A DNA stretch of 64,000 bases, from NCBI RefSeq assembly GCF_036499745.1, contig NZ_DASYDG010000008.1, positions 45,219 through 109,218 of the forward strand. The letters run 5' to 3'. The stretch is from Pinirhizobacter sp036499745. GTDB taxonomy: Bacteria; Pseudomonadota; Gammaproteobacteria; Xanthomonadales; Rhodanobacteraceae. The notes beneath the pieces were generated by a model. The model did no database searches. It had not been told where the DNA came from and saw only the letters and a list, made by a program, of their open reading frames with translations. The translations under genes were made by a program, and so were the position numbers. Positions 31,820 through 40,861 of this stretch are shown here, piece after piece (within the stretch, counting starts at the first letter, position 1; every line of letters begins with the position of its first letter).

Positions 31820-34466
31820 GGGGTACTTCGGTCCTCGGTGTATGTCCGACGTGCCGCAGCAGCGCCTGGCGCAGGATTTCCCGGCGGTTGGCGGACAGCG
31901 GTTTGTCGTGACGGTCGGTCAATTGGAAAAAGTCTTCGACGCGCTCGCCGAAGGTGGCGATCCGCGCATCATGCACGCGAACCTTCGCTTCGGCCAAGGC
32001 CTGTGCCACTGCGGCAAGCAATCCCGGGCGATCAGTGCATACCAATGCCAGCTGCGTGCGCTCCCCCATATCGGTGAATTCCACGCGCGGCGCCATCTGG
32101 AAATGCCGAAGGTGGCGTGATAGTCCACGCTTGGCAAGTTGTGCAACACGGGTGTCGCTGAGCGCCTTGCACATCCGCGTGCGTAATTCTTCGGCGCGCT
32201 GCAGGCTGGCCGGCGCCTGGGAATCGGATTCAAGCAAAAGGAAGGTATCCAGCGCCATGCCCGTTGGCGAGGAAAGGATCCGCGCCTCGACCACGGAAAA
32301 ACGCAGGCGGTCCAGCACCGCCGTGACCGTGGCAAAAAGTCCATCGCGATCGGGCGTGTAAAGGAAAAGCTCCGTGCTGCCGCGGACGGAAAACGGGTGG
32401 ACTTCCACCACCGGCCGTACCTTGCCTGCGCGCATGATCGCAGCCGTCTGCCAGGCGATCTGCTCGGGCCGGTGGCGCAGGAAGGAGAGCTCGAGAAAAT
32501 CGGACCATATCCGCTCCACCGCGGCTGCGCCCACGTCAGGCGACACCAGCATCGCCATTGCGCGTTCGCGGCAATCGCGCGCGCGCGCATCGGCAAGCTG
32601 GCCCATGGCCTGGTCGCTGCGCAGTGCGTAACGCGTGGAAGTGTAGAGGTCGGCCATCAGGCGGTCCTTCCACGCGTTCCATAGCTTCGGACTGGTGCCG
32701 ATGATGTCGGCGATGGTCAGCAGGTACAGGTTGTCCAGGTGTTCCCAGTCGCCCACGAGGCCAGCAAACCGCTGCACCACGTCAGCGTCGGTGATGTCCT
32801 GGCGCTGCGCCGTGGTGCTCATCAACAGGTGCCAGCGGACCAGCCAGCCCACCAGCGCGATGTCTTCGGCCGGCAGGCCCAGCCGCTTGCCGAAGGCATG
32901 GGCTTCTTCTTCGCCCAGCACCGAATGATCGCCGCCGCGGCCTTTGGCGATGTCGTGGAACAGGGCAGCCAGCAACAACAGCTCCGGCTTGTCGAGCGTC
33001 GGCCAGATCTCCACTGCAACGGGAAATTCGCCACGTGAGCCTGGATCGGCGAAACGAGCGACGTTGCGAAGCACGCGCAAGGTGTGTTCGTCCACGGTGA
33101 ACATGTGGAAGAGGTCGTACTGCATGCGGCCGACGATCTTGCCGAAGGCCGGGATGATGGCGGCAAGCAGGCCATACCGGTTCATCCGCCATAACGCTTC
33201 CACGGCCGGCGCGCCGCGCCGCAGCAGCTTAAGGAAACTGGAAAGCACTGCGGGGTCGTCGGCCAGCTTGCCATCGTGCAACGAGACGGCATGCTGGATT
33301 CGCCGCATGGCCTGGGCGGTGAAGCCAGTGATGCCCGGCTCGTCCAGCCGCGTGATGAAGATGTCGACCAGGGCCGCGGGGTGGTTGACGAAGAGCTCTG
33401 CATCGCGCAAGGCGAGGCGGTTATCAAAGCGCACGTAGTCCTGCCCGACCGCGCGCGGCTCGGCGGCTGGCTCGAGCATTTCCTCGAACCGCTCGATCAC
33501 CTGCACCCCGGCACGTTCGATCGTGCTGGCGGCGCGGTAGTAGCCCTGCATGAATTGTTCGACGCCGAGGTTTTTCTCGTGTTCGTCCTCGAAGCCCAGG
33601 CGCGCGGCGATCGCCCGCTGGTAATCGAAAAGCAGGCGCTCTTCGGCACGGCCAGCTTCCAGGTGCAGGGCGAAGCGATAGCGGCGGAGGGTTTGCTCCG
33701 CGCGCAGCAGCGCATCGCATTCGACCTGGTCGAGCAGGCCCTCGTGAACCATGGTGTCGAAGTCCGGCGCGTTGGCCAGGCGCCGGCCCAGCCAGCGCAT
33801 GGCGTCGAGCGAGCGCAGGCCCCCGGGGCCATCCTTGAGGTTGGGTTCGAGGTTGTGCGCGGTATCGTCGAAGCGTGCGTGGCGGGCATCGCGCTCACGC
33901 AGGCGCACCGCCAGGTATTCCCGCGGGGGCCACACGGCGGGATCTTCAAGGATGCCGCGTAAGCTGGTTTCCAGGATGGGCTGGCCCACCAGGCGGCGGG
34001 CGTCGATCAGGCTGGTGAAGACGGTGGCGTCGCGCATCGCCAGCGCGCGGCATTCGTCGATCTCACGCACGGCATGGCCGGGCTTGATACCGATGTCCCA
34101 CAGGCACGCGAAGAAATTCTCCAGCGCACGGTACAGCGGCGGCGAGGTTTCCCCGACGATGGCCAGCAAGTCGACGTCCGACCGGGGAAACAGCAGGCCG
34201 CGGCCGTAACCGCCCACGGCGAACAGGGCGGCGGCCGCAAGGTCGCCCAGGCAGGCCTTCCACGCATGCACCACGACCTTGTCGATGGCCTCGCTGCGGC
34301 GGCGGGACAGCGCCGTGGCGTCACCGCCCTCATCGAAGGCGGTGGCGATGGCCCGTTCGGTGTCCCCGAGCAGCTGCCTCAGGGCCTTGCGCGCTTCCGG
34401 CGACACGCCCGAACGCGGCACCACGGCCGGCAGGCGGGGCAAGGGCGGCAGCGCAGGTGCAGTCAT
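31800..34466 (-). CDS. glnD: Bifunctional uridylyltransferase/uridylyl-removing enzyme GlnD
   Basis: An 888-residue nitrogen sensor that uridylylates PII proteins when glutamine is low and reverses this when it is high. Order: nucleotidyltransferase domain with VGGYGRGLLFPRSDVDLL (Asp97 and Asp99 catalytic), an HD domain with LLLLAALFHDIAKGRGGDHS for UMP removal, and two C-terminal ACT domains (about 700-780 and 810-888) that bind glutamine. Length is normal for the family. The PII gene is not in the window. It heads the dapD-yffB-dapE operon and follows map after 57 bp on the same strand. Confidence 0.97.
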   Translation of the reverse strand: MTAPALPPLPRLPAVVPRSGVSPEARKALRQLLGDTERAIATAFDEGGDATALSRRRSEAIDKVVVHAWKACLGDLAAAALFAVGGYGRGLLFPRSDVDLLAIVGETSPPLYRALENFFACLWDIGIKPGHAVREIDECRALAMRDATVFTSLIDARRLVGQPILETSLRGILEDPAVWPPREYLAVRLRERDARHARFDDTAHNLEPNLKDGPGGLRSLDAMRWLGRRLANAPDFDTMVHEGLLDQVECDALLRAEQTLRRYRFALHLEAGRAEERLLFDYQRAIAARLGFEDEHEKNLGVEQFMQGYYRAASTIERAGVQVIERFEEMLEPAAEPRAVGQDYVRFDNRLALRDAELFVNHPAALVDIFITRLDEPGITGFTAQAMRRIQHAVSLHDGKLADDPAVLSSFLKLLRRGAPAVEALWRMNRYGLLAAIIPAFGKIVGRMQYDLFHMFTVDEHTLRVLRNVARFADPGSRGEFPVAVEIWPTLDKPELLLLAALFHDIAKGRGGDHSVLGEEEAHAFGKRLGLPAEDIALVGWLVRWHLLMSTTAQRQDITDADVVQRFAGLVGDWEHLDNLYLLTIADIIGTSPKLWNAWKDRLMADLYTSTRYALRSDQAMGQLADARARDCRERAMAMLVSPDVGAAAVERIWSDFLELSFLRHRPEQIAWQTAAIMRAGKVRPVVEVHPFSVRGSTELFLYTPDRDGLFATVTAVLDRLRFSVVEARILSSPTGMALDTFLLLESDSQAPASLQRAEELRTRMCKALSDTRVAQLAKRGLSRHLRHFQMAPRVEFTDMGERTQLALVCTDRPGLLAAVAQALAEAKVRVHDARIATFGERVEDFFQLTDRHDKPLSANRREILRQALLRHVGHTPRTEVPHADANA

Positions 34467-34523
34467 GGGGCCTCGTCAGCGTGGAGCTTAGGTTGCCCTG
34501 CCCTTTCAAACGGCGGGGTTACG

Positions 34524-35291
34524 TTAGGCGGCGTCCGGCCAGGGGGTGAGGATTTCAAAGCCTGATTCGGTCACGGCCACCGTGTGCTCCCACTGGGCCG
34601 AGAGCGAGTGGTCCTTGGTAACCACTGTCCAGCCATCAGGCAGCTGCTTGGTCTGCGGCCTGCCGGCGTTGATCATCGGCTCGACGGTGAAGGTCATGCC
34701 CGGTTTCAGCTCCAGGCCCGTGCCGCTGCGGCCGTAATGCAGCACCTGCGGCTCGTCGTGGTAGACCTTGCCGATGCCGTGGCCACAGTACTCGCGGACC
34801 ACCGAATAACCCGCGGCCTCGGCGTGCTTCTGGATGGCCGCGCCGACATCGCCCAGGGTGGCGCCGGGTTTGACCGCGCCGATACCGAGCATCATGGCCT
34901 CGTAGGTGGTGTCCACCAGCCGCTTGGCCAGTACCCCGGGGGTGCCGACGAAATACATCCGGCTGGTATCGCCATGCCAGCCGTCCTTGATCACGGTGAC
35001 GTCGATATTGACGATATCGCCGTCCTTCAGGACCTTCGACTCGGTGGGAATACCGTGGCAGATCACATGGTTGACCGAGGTGCAGACGGTCTTGGGAAAG
35101 CCGCGGTAGCCGACATTGGCGGGAACCGCCTTCTGGACGTCCACGATGTAATCGTGGGCCAGGCGGTCCAGGTGCTCGGTGGTCACGCCGGGCTTGACGT
35201 GCTCCTTGAGCATGGCCAGGACATCAGCGGCAAGGGCTCCAGCCACACGCATGGCCTGGATTTCTTCGGGGGTTTTGGGGATGACTGCCAT
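34524..35291 (-). CDS. map: Methionine aminopeptidase, type I
   Basis: A 255-residue dinuclear metallopeptidase that removes the initiator methionine. Metal ligands are visible in order: Asp in VNIDVTVI, Asp in HGDTSRMYF, His in EYCGHGIGKVYH, Glu in FTVEPMIN and Glu in SAQWEHTV. The length is typical of the short bacterial type. It is divergent from rpsB across a 338-bp region, as in E. coli. glnD follows it downstream. Confidence 0.97.
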   Translation of the reverse strand: MAVIPKTPEEIQAMRVAGALAADVLAMLKEHVKPGVTTEHLDRLAHDYIVDVQKAVPANVGYRGFPKTVCTSVNHVICHGIPTESKVLKDGDIVNIDVTVIKDGWHGDTSRMYFVGTPGVLAKRLVDTTYEAMMLGIGAVKPGATLGDVGAAIQKHAEAAGYSVVREYCGHGIGKVYHDEPQVLHYGRSGTGLELKPGMTFTVEPMINAGRPQTKQLPDGWTVVTKDHSLSAQWEHTVAVTESGFEILTPWPDAA

Positions 35292-35333
35292 AATGAACCC
35301 AAATGTGGCCTACCGGCCGGCATTTCCAGCAAC

Positions 35334-35363
35334 TTGCCGCGGATAACGCCGTCCAGCTATAAT
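35334..35363 (+). promoter_or_regulatory. rpsB-tsf promoter
   Basis: TTGCCG (35334-35339), 18-bp spacer and a perfect TATAAT (35358-35363). It gives a start near 35370 and a leader of about 260 bases. Confidence 0.65.
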
Positions 35364-35369
35364 TAGCGA

Positions 35370-35629
35370 GTTATGCGCGTCGCACTACACCCGTGAAACG
35401 GGCCCGCGGGCGCATGGCGAAACACGATTGTAACCGCCCGGACGCTCCAATGGTCCGTGGCGTAAGCCATCGGCGGCGCAAGCCGCAAACCAACGCCACA
35501 CACGTGCCGGCACCGTTTTCGGGGTGCCGCGGGCCTCCCGCCAGGGGGTACCGCGGTCGAAACCGGGGGCACGTGGAGGTCCCAACCCCCTTCGATCCCT
35601 TAGGGATCGAGCTTCAAAGGAATAACGAA
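35370..35629 (+). promoter_or_regulatory. Structured 5' leader of rpsB (probable S2 autoregulatory region)
   Basis: This gene-free stretch holds several hairpins: CCCGT-GAA-ACGGG (35390-35402), GGCACC...GGTGCC (35509-35528) and a perfect TCGATCCC-TTA-GGGATCGA (35592-35610) five bases before the ribosome site AAAGG. In gammaproteobacteria S2 represses rpsB-tsf by binding the rpsB leader. Placing that function here is inference from position and structure. The stretch 35292-35333 upstream belongs to the map promoter side, and I see nothing further in it. Confidence 0.5.
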
Positions 35630-36499
35630 ATGCCCCAGGTCACCATGCGCCAGATGCTCGAAGCCGGCGTCCACTTCGGCCACCAGACCCGTTACTGGAA
35701 CCCGAAGATGGCCCCGTATATCTTCGGCGCCCGCGGCAAGATCCACATCATCAACCTCGAGAAGACCCTCCCGCTCTTCACCGATGCGATGAACTATCTT
35801 TCGGGCCTGGCCCAGAAGCGCGGCACCATCCTCTTCGTCGGCACCAAGCGCTCGGCGCGCGAGACGCTGGCCGAAGAGGCCGCCCGCGCCGGCCAGCCCT
35901 TCGTCACCGCCCGCTGGCTCGGCGGCATGCTCACCAACTTCCGCACGGTCAAGCAGTCAGTGGCCCGCCTGAAGGAACTGGAAGCGGCCGAAACCGACGG
36001 TTCGTTCGAGAAGCTGGTCAAGCACGAAGTGCTGGCCCGCCGCCGCGAGCGCGACAAGCTGCAGAACTCGCTGGGCGGCATCAAGGACATGAACCGCCTC
36101 CCGGACGCCCTGTTCGTGATCGACATCGGCCACGAAGACATCGCCGTGCAGGAAGCGAAGAAGCTTGGTATCCCGGTGATCGCCGTGGTCGACACCAACT
36201 ACGATCCGGGCCTGGTCGACTACGCCATCCCGGGTAACGACGACGCCATCCGCGCCATCCAGCTGTACGCCCGCGCCGCCGCCGACGCCATCCTGGAAGG
36301 CAAGGCCGCTGCGCCCAACGCCGGTGCCGGCGATGCCAACGACTTCGTCGAGCTCGACGAGGAAGGCAATCCGGTAGCCAAGGAAGACCGCAAGCCTGCT
36401 CCTCGCCGCAACGACCGTGACCGCAACGACCGTGGCCCGGCCCGCAAGGGTGCGCCGCGTGACGGCGGCCGTGGTTCGCGCGACGGCGCCAGCGCCTGA
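35630..36499 (+). CDS. rpsB: 30S ribosomal protein S2
   Basis: A 289-residue S2. The core (1 to about 225) is standard: MRQMLEAGVHFGHQTRYWNP, ARGKIHIINLEKT, RWLGGMLTNF and PDALFVIDI. E. coli S2 has 241 residues. Here the C-terminus is extended by a disordered tail, first acidic (DFVELDEEGNP, 239-248) and then Arg/Asp/Gly-rich (RRNDRDRNDRG, then RDGGRGSRDG). The ATG at 35630 has AAAGG ten bases upstream. The frame is open back to 35393, but that part is leader RNA. It forms an operon with tsf. Confidence 0.97.
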   Translation: MPQVTMRQMLEAGVHFGHQTRYWNPKMAPYIFGARGKIHIINLEKTLPLFTDAMNYLSGLAQKRGTILFVGTKRSARETLAEEAARAGQPFVTARWLGGMLTNFRTVKQSVARLKELEAAETDGSFEKLVKHEVLARRRERDKLQNSLGGIKDMNRLPDALFVIDIGHEDIAVQEAKKLGIPVIAVVDTNYDPGLVDYAIPGNDDAIRAIQLYARAAADAILEGKAAAPNAGAGDANDFVELDEEGNPVAKEDRKPAPRRNDRDRNDRGPARKGAPRDGGRGSRDGASA

Positions 36500-36579
36500 T
36501 AGATAAGCACCACCCGCGCGCGGGGCGGCATTAACCAGCCGCTCCGCGCAGCGAAAGCATCTCCCAAGAGGATTTTTCC

Positions 36580-37458
36580 GTGACCCAGATTTCCGCACAG
36601 ATGGTGAAGGAACTGCGCGAGCGTTCCGGCGCCGGCATGATGGAGTGCAAGAAGGCACTCGTCGAGAACAACGGCGACCTCGAAGTCTCTATCGAGTGGC
36701 TGCGCAAGAACGGCCTGGCCAAGGCCGACAAGAAGGCCGACCGCGTCGCCGCCGATGGCCGCGTAGTGGCCGCGCAGGGCAATGGCACGGCCGTGCTGGT
36801 CGAAGTCAACAGCGAGACCGACTTCGTCGCCAAGGCCCCCAACTTTGTCGCCTTCACCAACGAGATCGCGGACATTGCGCTGAAGTCCGGCGCAACCGAC
36901 ATCGCTGCCCTCAATGGCGCGGCCTCTCCCGCCGGCGGCACGGTGGAAGATTCCGTGAAGTCGCAGATCGCCACCATCGGCGAGAAGATCGAGCTGCGCC
37001 GCATGGTGCAGGTCAAGGCTGACGGCCCGCTGGCCACGTATTCGCACGGCGGCCGCATCGGCGTGATCGTGGCGCTGAAGGGCGGCTCGGAAGAGCTCGC
37101 CAAGGGCATCGCCATGCACGTGGCGGCGATGAACCCGGCGCACATCAAGCCCGAGGACGTCCCGGCCGAGTTCGTGGCCAAGGAAAAGGAAATCGCCCTC
37201 AGCCAGATGACCGACAAGGACAAGGCGAAGCCCGCCGAAATCCTCGAGAAGATCATCTCGGGCAAGATCAACAAGATCATTTCCGACGTCACCCTGGTCG
37301 GCCAGCCGTACGTGCTCGATACCAACATCACCGTGGGCGAGGCGCTGAAGAAGGAAGGCGCCGACGTCGTCTCCGTGGTACGCCTGGGTGTCGGCGAAGG
37401 CATCGAGAAAGTCCAGGAAGACTACCTGGCTGAAGTAGCCAAGGCGATGCAGGGTTAA
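36580..37458 (+). CDS. tsf: Elongation factor Ts
   Basis: A 292-residue nucleotide exchange factor for EF-Tu. The N-terminal UBA-like domain MVKELRERSGAGMMECKKAL and the conserved SETDFVAKAPNF (core domain) are clear, and a second core repeat contains GGRIGVIVALKGG. The start is GTG at 36580, with AAGAGG nine bases upstream. An 80-bp gap separates it from rpsB, and a strong terminator follows. Confidence 0.97.
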   Translation: MTQISAQMVKELRERSGAGMMECKKALVENNGDLEVSIEWLRKNGLAKADKKADRVAADGRVVAAQGNGTAVLVEVNSETDFVAKAPNFVAFTNEIADIALKSGATDIAALNGAASPAGGTVEDSVKSQIATIGEKIELRRMVQVKADGPLATYSHGGRIGVIVALKGGSEELAKGIAMHVAAMNPAHIKPEDVPAEFVAKEKEIALSQMTDKDKAKPAEILEKIISGKINKIISDVTLVGQPYVLDTNITVGEALKKEGADVVSVVRLGVGEGIEKVQEDYLAEVAKAMQG

Positions 37459-37478
37459 ACGCACGCCATGCTGGATAG

Positions 37479-37508
37479 AAAAAGGCCGCGCATGTCGCGG
37501 CCTTTTTT
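37479..37508 (+). terminator. Rho-independent terminator after tsf
   Basis: AAAAAGGCCGCG and CGCGGCCTTTTTT pair around CATGT, with an A-run and a U-run at the two ends. It ends the rpsB-tsf unit and may also stop the convergent hydrolase gene. Confidence 0.9.
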
Positions 37509-37541
37509 GTGACGCCTTCCTGGATCATCTCCTCAACGGAG

Positions 37542-39260
37542 CTAGAGCAGACCCTTCGAAGTACTCAATTCCCGCATCCGTTGACGTAGCAGATCAGCAC
37601 GATCCGCATCTGCATAAGGCTGCGCGGATCTTTCAGCGACACTCATCTCGCCGGGCTGCGGTGTTTCACAATGAGTCATCCGCCCAGGAAACGTGCCCTC
37701 CAACAGGAAGTCCGCGACCTTCGCATCGACGCATTGAGTCAGCTGCGGAAAAAGTCCATGAGTAAGATTGTTCTCGACCTGGATCATTCTGGCATTCTGC
37801 GTGAAGTCAAATGCTTTCATGGCCCCGGATGATGATGTGATCGGATCATGGCTGGCCTGCAGCATCAACAAGCCCTCAGTTTGGGCTATGGCACCAAAAT
37901 CCCGTGGTTCAACAACCGGTAATGCCCAATCGTGACACGGCTGCTGTAGACCATGGCCGCCTCGCAACGAATATTGCGCACTTCCGGCGAACATCTGGCT
38001 GCGCCAGAAATCCGGATCATTTTGGCTAGATGTATCGTTGCAAACTACTGCCCTGTAGACAGATTCCTCTTCCTCAAGCTCAAAAGGCTGCTCCGGCCGT
38101 GGAGGATTGTCAGAAAAATGCCACCTCGCTGCGTTCTTGGCGTAAATGCCAGCATTGGCATCGGTCTCTCCAAGCTCATCGAAATATCGATCTACATGCA
38201 TCAACGTAGCATCCAGGTCGATGTCAGGATGTGCGGCCAGGATTCGCTCGACGAGCAAAACACCGGCAACGACACGTGCACTGAATTCCAGTTGTTTGTT
38301 ATCGGCGGAAAGCGCCCAAAATCTGTTCTTGCTCCTCAACTGAGGTCGTACCTGGCGGTAGTCCTGAATGATCTTTACCGGATCCGAACCCAGGTGGAAA
38401 CGTTCGGGATGAGACGCCATGAACGGAATCAGGGTTTCCTCAAAAGCACGCTGAAATGCTTCCGGCTGATCCAGTAGCGCTTCGTCGAAACTACCCGTCC
38501 AATTCATATTGCTGTCCAGCAACATCCTTCCAGTGTGCTCAGGAAACGTGGCCGCATACCAGGCGCCAAGCCATGTCCCATAGGAAACTCCGAAGTAGTT
38601 CAGCCGAGCGTCCCCCACCGCCGCCCGCGCCAGATCCATATCCCGTAGCGCCTGGTCGGTATTGATCAGCGCCGCATGTGGCTGGTTCTGGCAGGCAGAG
38701 GACTCAAGTCGCGCATTGAATTCAATATTGGCGAGGTTGGCCTCACCCGGATCGACGTCGAACGATTCCGTCGCTTTTCGAGCGATGTTGCTACGACACT
38801 TGAAGAGCCATTGGCCAGCCAACCCACGAGGTTCGATCGCCATGATGTCGTAGCGGTCGACGATGTCCCGCTGAAAGCGAGCGATGGGATGCGCCGGGTC
38901 GGCCATGCTGAAGAGGGCCCCCATACTTGCCGCAAAGCCCGTCGCACTGCCACCCGGGCCTCCCGGGTTAACGAACAGCGAACCTATGCGTTGATCCGGC
39001 TTCCCGGCCAGCACCCGAAGCATGGGTAGCGCCACTTTTCCCTTACCCGGATCGTGATGATCTCGCGGTACCCGAAGCGCAGCGCATTGCAGCCGATCAC
39101 CCAACTCCGGGTACTTATCGACAAGGTCAGGAGAACATTGCCCCCATTCAAGGGCACCGCTTGCCCGGACGGCGTCCGGGCTGAGACCAAGCGACAATGC
39201 TGCAATCATAAGGCCCAAGACGGCGCGACCACTCGATGAAGCTCTACTTGCCTGGGACAT
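37542..39260 (-). CDS. Alpha/beta-hydrolase, tripeptidyl aminopeptidase/proline iminopeptidase-like, exported
   Basis: A 572-residue serine hydrolase with an N-terminal signal peptide (about 12-33). Oxyanion segment NPGGPGGSATGF (99-110), nucleophile elbow Ser226 in FGVSYGTWLG, acid ASHDP and catalytic histidine in NLTHGLFPQ fit the SCO7095/tripeptidyl aminopeptidase family (peptidase S33). The usual DPRG loop reads EPRGLAGQ. GGAAG precedes the ATG. It lies on the opposite strand inside the normally unbroken tsf-pyrH cluster, and two of its sequence lines count 53% and 58% GC against 70% for an rpsB line. This suggests acquisition by transfer. The substrate is unknown. Confidence 0.88.
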   Translation of the reverse strand: MSQASRASSSGRAVLGLMIAALSLGLSPDAVRASGALEWGQCSPDLVDKYPELGDRLQCAALRVPRDHHDPGKGKVALPMLRVLAGKPDQRIGSLFVNPGGPGGSATGFAASMGALFSMADPAHPIARFQRDIVDRYDIMAIEPRGLAGQWLFKCRSNIARKATESFDVDPGEANLANIEFNARLESSACQNQPHAALINTDQALRDMDLARAAVGDARLNYFGVSYGTWLGAWYAATFPEHTGRMLLDSNMNWTGSFDEALLDQPEAFQRAFEETLIPFMASHPERFHLGSDPVKIIQDYRQVRPQLRSKNRFWALSADNKQLEFSARVVAGVLLVERILAAHPDIDLDATLMHVDRYFDELGETDANAGIYAKNAARWHFSDNPPRPEQPFELEEEESVYRAVVCNDTSSQNDPDFWRSQMFAGSAQYSLRGGHGLQQPCHDWALPVVEPRDFGAIAQTEGLLMLQASHDPITSSSGAMKAFDFTQNARMIQVENNLTHGLFPQLTQCVDAKVADFLLEGTFPGRMTHCETPQPGEMSVAERSAQPYADADRADLLRQRMRELSTSKGLL

Positions 39261-39456
39261 TTTTCAAGTCTTCCATGACGAGGGTTCACCCTCAAACCTA
39301 AAGTCTCGTCGCGCCAAGGTTCACTGAAAAGCGGGATCTTCCTAGGATACGTGTAGGCGACGGCGGCCTCGACTTATAACAATTTGTGTTCGCTGATACT
39401 TTCACATCCCAGCCATCGAAGGACTCTGAAGACTCCCGGGCTAGCCGGGGTTCGAT

Positions 39457-39462
39457 TACAAT
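39457..39462 (+). promoter_or_regulatory. -10 element of pyrH
   Basis: TACAAT, giving a start near 39469 and a 26-base leader with CGGAGA before the ATG. No clear -35. A separate promoter is expected because the hydrolase insertion and the tsf terminator cut pyrH off from rpsB-tsf. Confidence 0.4.
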
Positions 39463-39494
39463 GTGGCTGTTTTGCCCCACAAATCGGAGACCCC

Positions 39495-40217
39495 ATGAGC
39501 AAACCAGTGAAACACCGCCGCATCCTGCTCAAACTCTCCGGTGAAGCCCTGATGGGGGCCGAAGACTATGGCATCGACCCGAAGGTCATCGGCAGTCTGG
39601 CCCGCGAGATCATCGAAGTGCAGCGGGCCGGCATACAGGTGGGCGTGGTGATCGGCGGCGGGAATATCTTCCGTGGCGCAGGCCTGGCCAAGGCTGGCAT
39701 GGACCGCGTCACCGGCGACCACATGGGCATGTTGGCCACGGTGATGAACGCGCTGGCCATGCAGGACGCCATCGAGAAAGCCGGCGGCGATGCACGCACC
39801 ATGAGCGCGATCAAGATCAACGAGGTCTGTGAAGACTTCATCCGTCGCCGCGCCATCCGCCATCTGGAAAAGGGCCGCATCGTGCTCTTCGCCGCCGGCA
39901 CCGGCAACCCCTTTTTCACCACCGATTCCGCCGCCGCCCTGCGTGCCATCGAAATCGGCGCGGACCTTCTGCTCAAGGCCACCAAGGTGGACGGCATCTA
40001 CACCGCCGATCCCAAGCGCGACCCCACCGCCCGCCGCTACGAGCACGTGAGCTACAACCAGGTGATCGAGCACCGGCTGGAAGTGATGGATACCGCCGCC
40101 ATCGCCCTGTGCCGCGACCACAAGATGCCCATGCGCATCTACGACATGACGGTGCCCGGCAACCTCATGCGGCTCATGCACGGTGAACACATCGGCACCC
40201 TGGTCGACGCCTCCTGA
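39495..40217 (+). CDS. pyrH: UMP kinase
   Basis: A 240-residue UMP kinase of the amino-acid kinase fold. Landmarks: RRILLKLSGEALMG (10-23), VVIGGGNIFRG, GDHMGMLATVMNALAMQD, GTGNPFFTTDSAAALRA and LLKATKVDGIYTADP. It phosphorylates UMP to UDP and is the entry point to UTP/CTP synthesis. CGGAGA precedes the ATG. frr follows after 60 bp containing a promoter. Confidence 0.98.
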   Translation: MSKPVKHRRILLKLSGEALMGAEDYGIDPKVIGSLAREIIEVQRAGIQVGVVIGGGNIFRGAGLAKAGMDRVTGDHMGMLATVMNALAMQDAIEKAGGDARTMSAIKINEVCEDFIRRRAIRHLEKGRIVLFAAGTGNPFFTTDSAAALRAIEIGADLLLKATKVDGIYTADPKRDPTARRYEHVSYNQVIEHRLEVMDTAAIALCRDHKMPMRIYDMTVPGNLMRLMHGEHIGTLVDAS

Positions 40218-40236
40218 CACCCTGCGCCCCCCGGCT

Positions 40237-40245
40237 TGCTATAAT
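40237..40245 (+). promoter_or_regulatory. Extended -10 promoter of frr
   Basis: TGCTATAAT, an extended -10 (TGn plus TATAAT at 40240-40245), in the pyrH-frr gap. The start would be near 40252, giving a 26-base leader to the ATG at 40278. Confidence 0.55.
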
Positions 40246-40277
40246 CCCCGGCTACCTTGGCTGGCCGGAATCGCCCC

Positions 40278-40835
40278 ATGATCGACGACATCAAGTCCGA
40301 CGCCCAGACCCGCATGGGCAAGAGCATCGACTCGCTTCGCCACGACCTGCTGCGCCTGCGCACCGGTCGTGCCAGCACAGCCCTGGTCGATGGTCTGAAG
40401 GTGTCCTATTACGGCTCCGACACCCCGGTGAACCAGGTGGCCACGGTGTCCCTGGCCGATTCGCGCTCGATCATCATCACGCCGTTCGACAAAAGCCTGG
40501 TGGGTCCGATTGAAAAAGCCATCATGGCGTCGGACATCGGCATCACGCCCAATACCGCAGGCGTAGTGATCCGCCTGAACATGCCGCCGCTCACCGAGGA
40601 GCGCCGCAAGGAGCTGGCCAAGCACGTGGCGGCGGAAGGCGAGAACGCCAAGATCGCCATCCGCAATGTGCGTCGCGATGCCATGCAGCAGATCAAGGAA
40701 ATGCTGAAGGAAAAGCTCATCACCGAAGACGACGAGCATCGCGCCGACGACGACGTGCAGAAGCTCACCGACCGCTTCGTGAAGGAAGTGGACCAGGTCT
40801 GCAAGACCAAGGAAGAAGAGCTGATGGCGCTCTGA
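40278..40835 (+). CDS. frr: Ribosome recycling factor
   Basis: A 185-residue recycling factor, exactly the usual size, that splits post-termination ribosomes with EF-G. Domain I helices and the conserved RLRTGRASTALVDGLKVSYYG, LNMPPLTEERRKELAK and IRNVRRDAMQQIK are present. I chose the ATG at 40278 because the seven upstream codons lie in the promoter-leader region. uppS follows after 26 bp. Confidence 0.98.
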   Translation: MIDDIKSDAQTRMGKSIDSLRHDLLRLRTGRASTALVDGLKVSYYGSDTPVNQVATVSLADSRSIIITPFDKSLVGPIEKAIMASDIGITPNTAGVVIRLNMPPLTEERRKELAKHVAAEGENAKIAIRNVRRDAMQQIKEMLKEKLITEDDEHRADDDVQKLTDRFVKEVDQVCKTKEEELMAL

Positions 40836-40861
40836 GAAGCGCGCCGGCGGCTTAATTCCTC

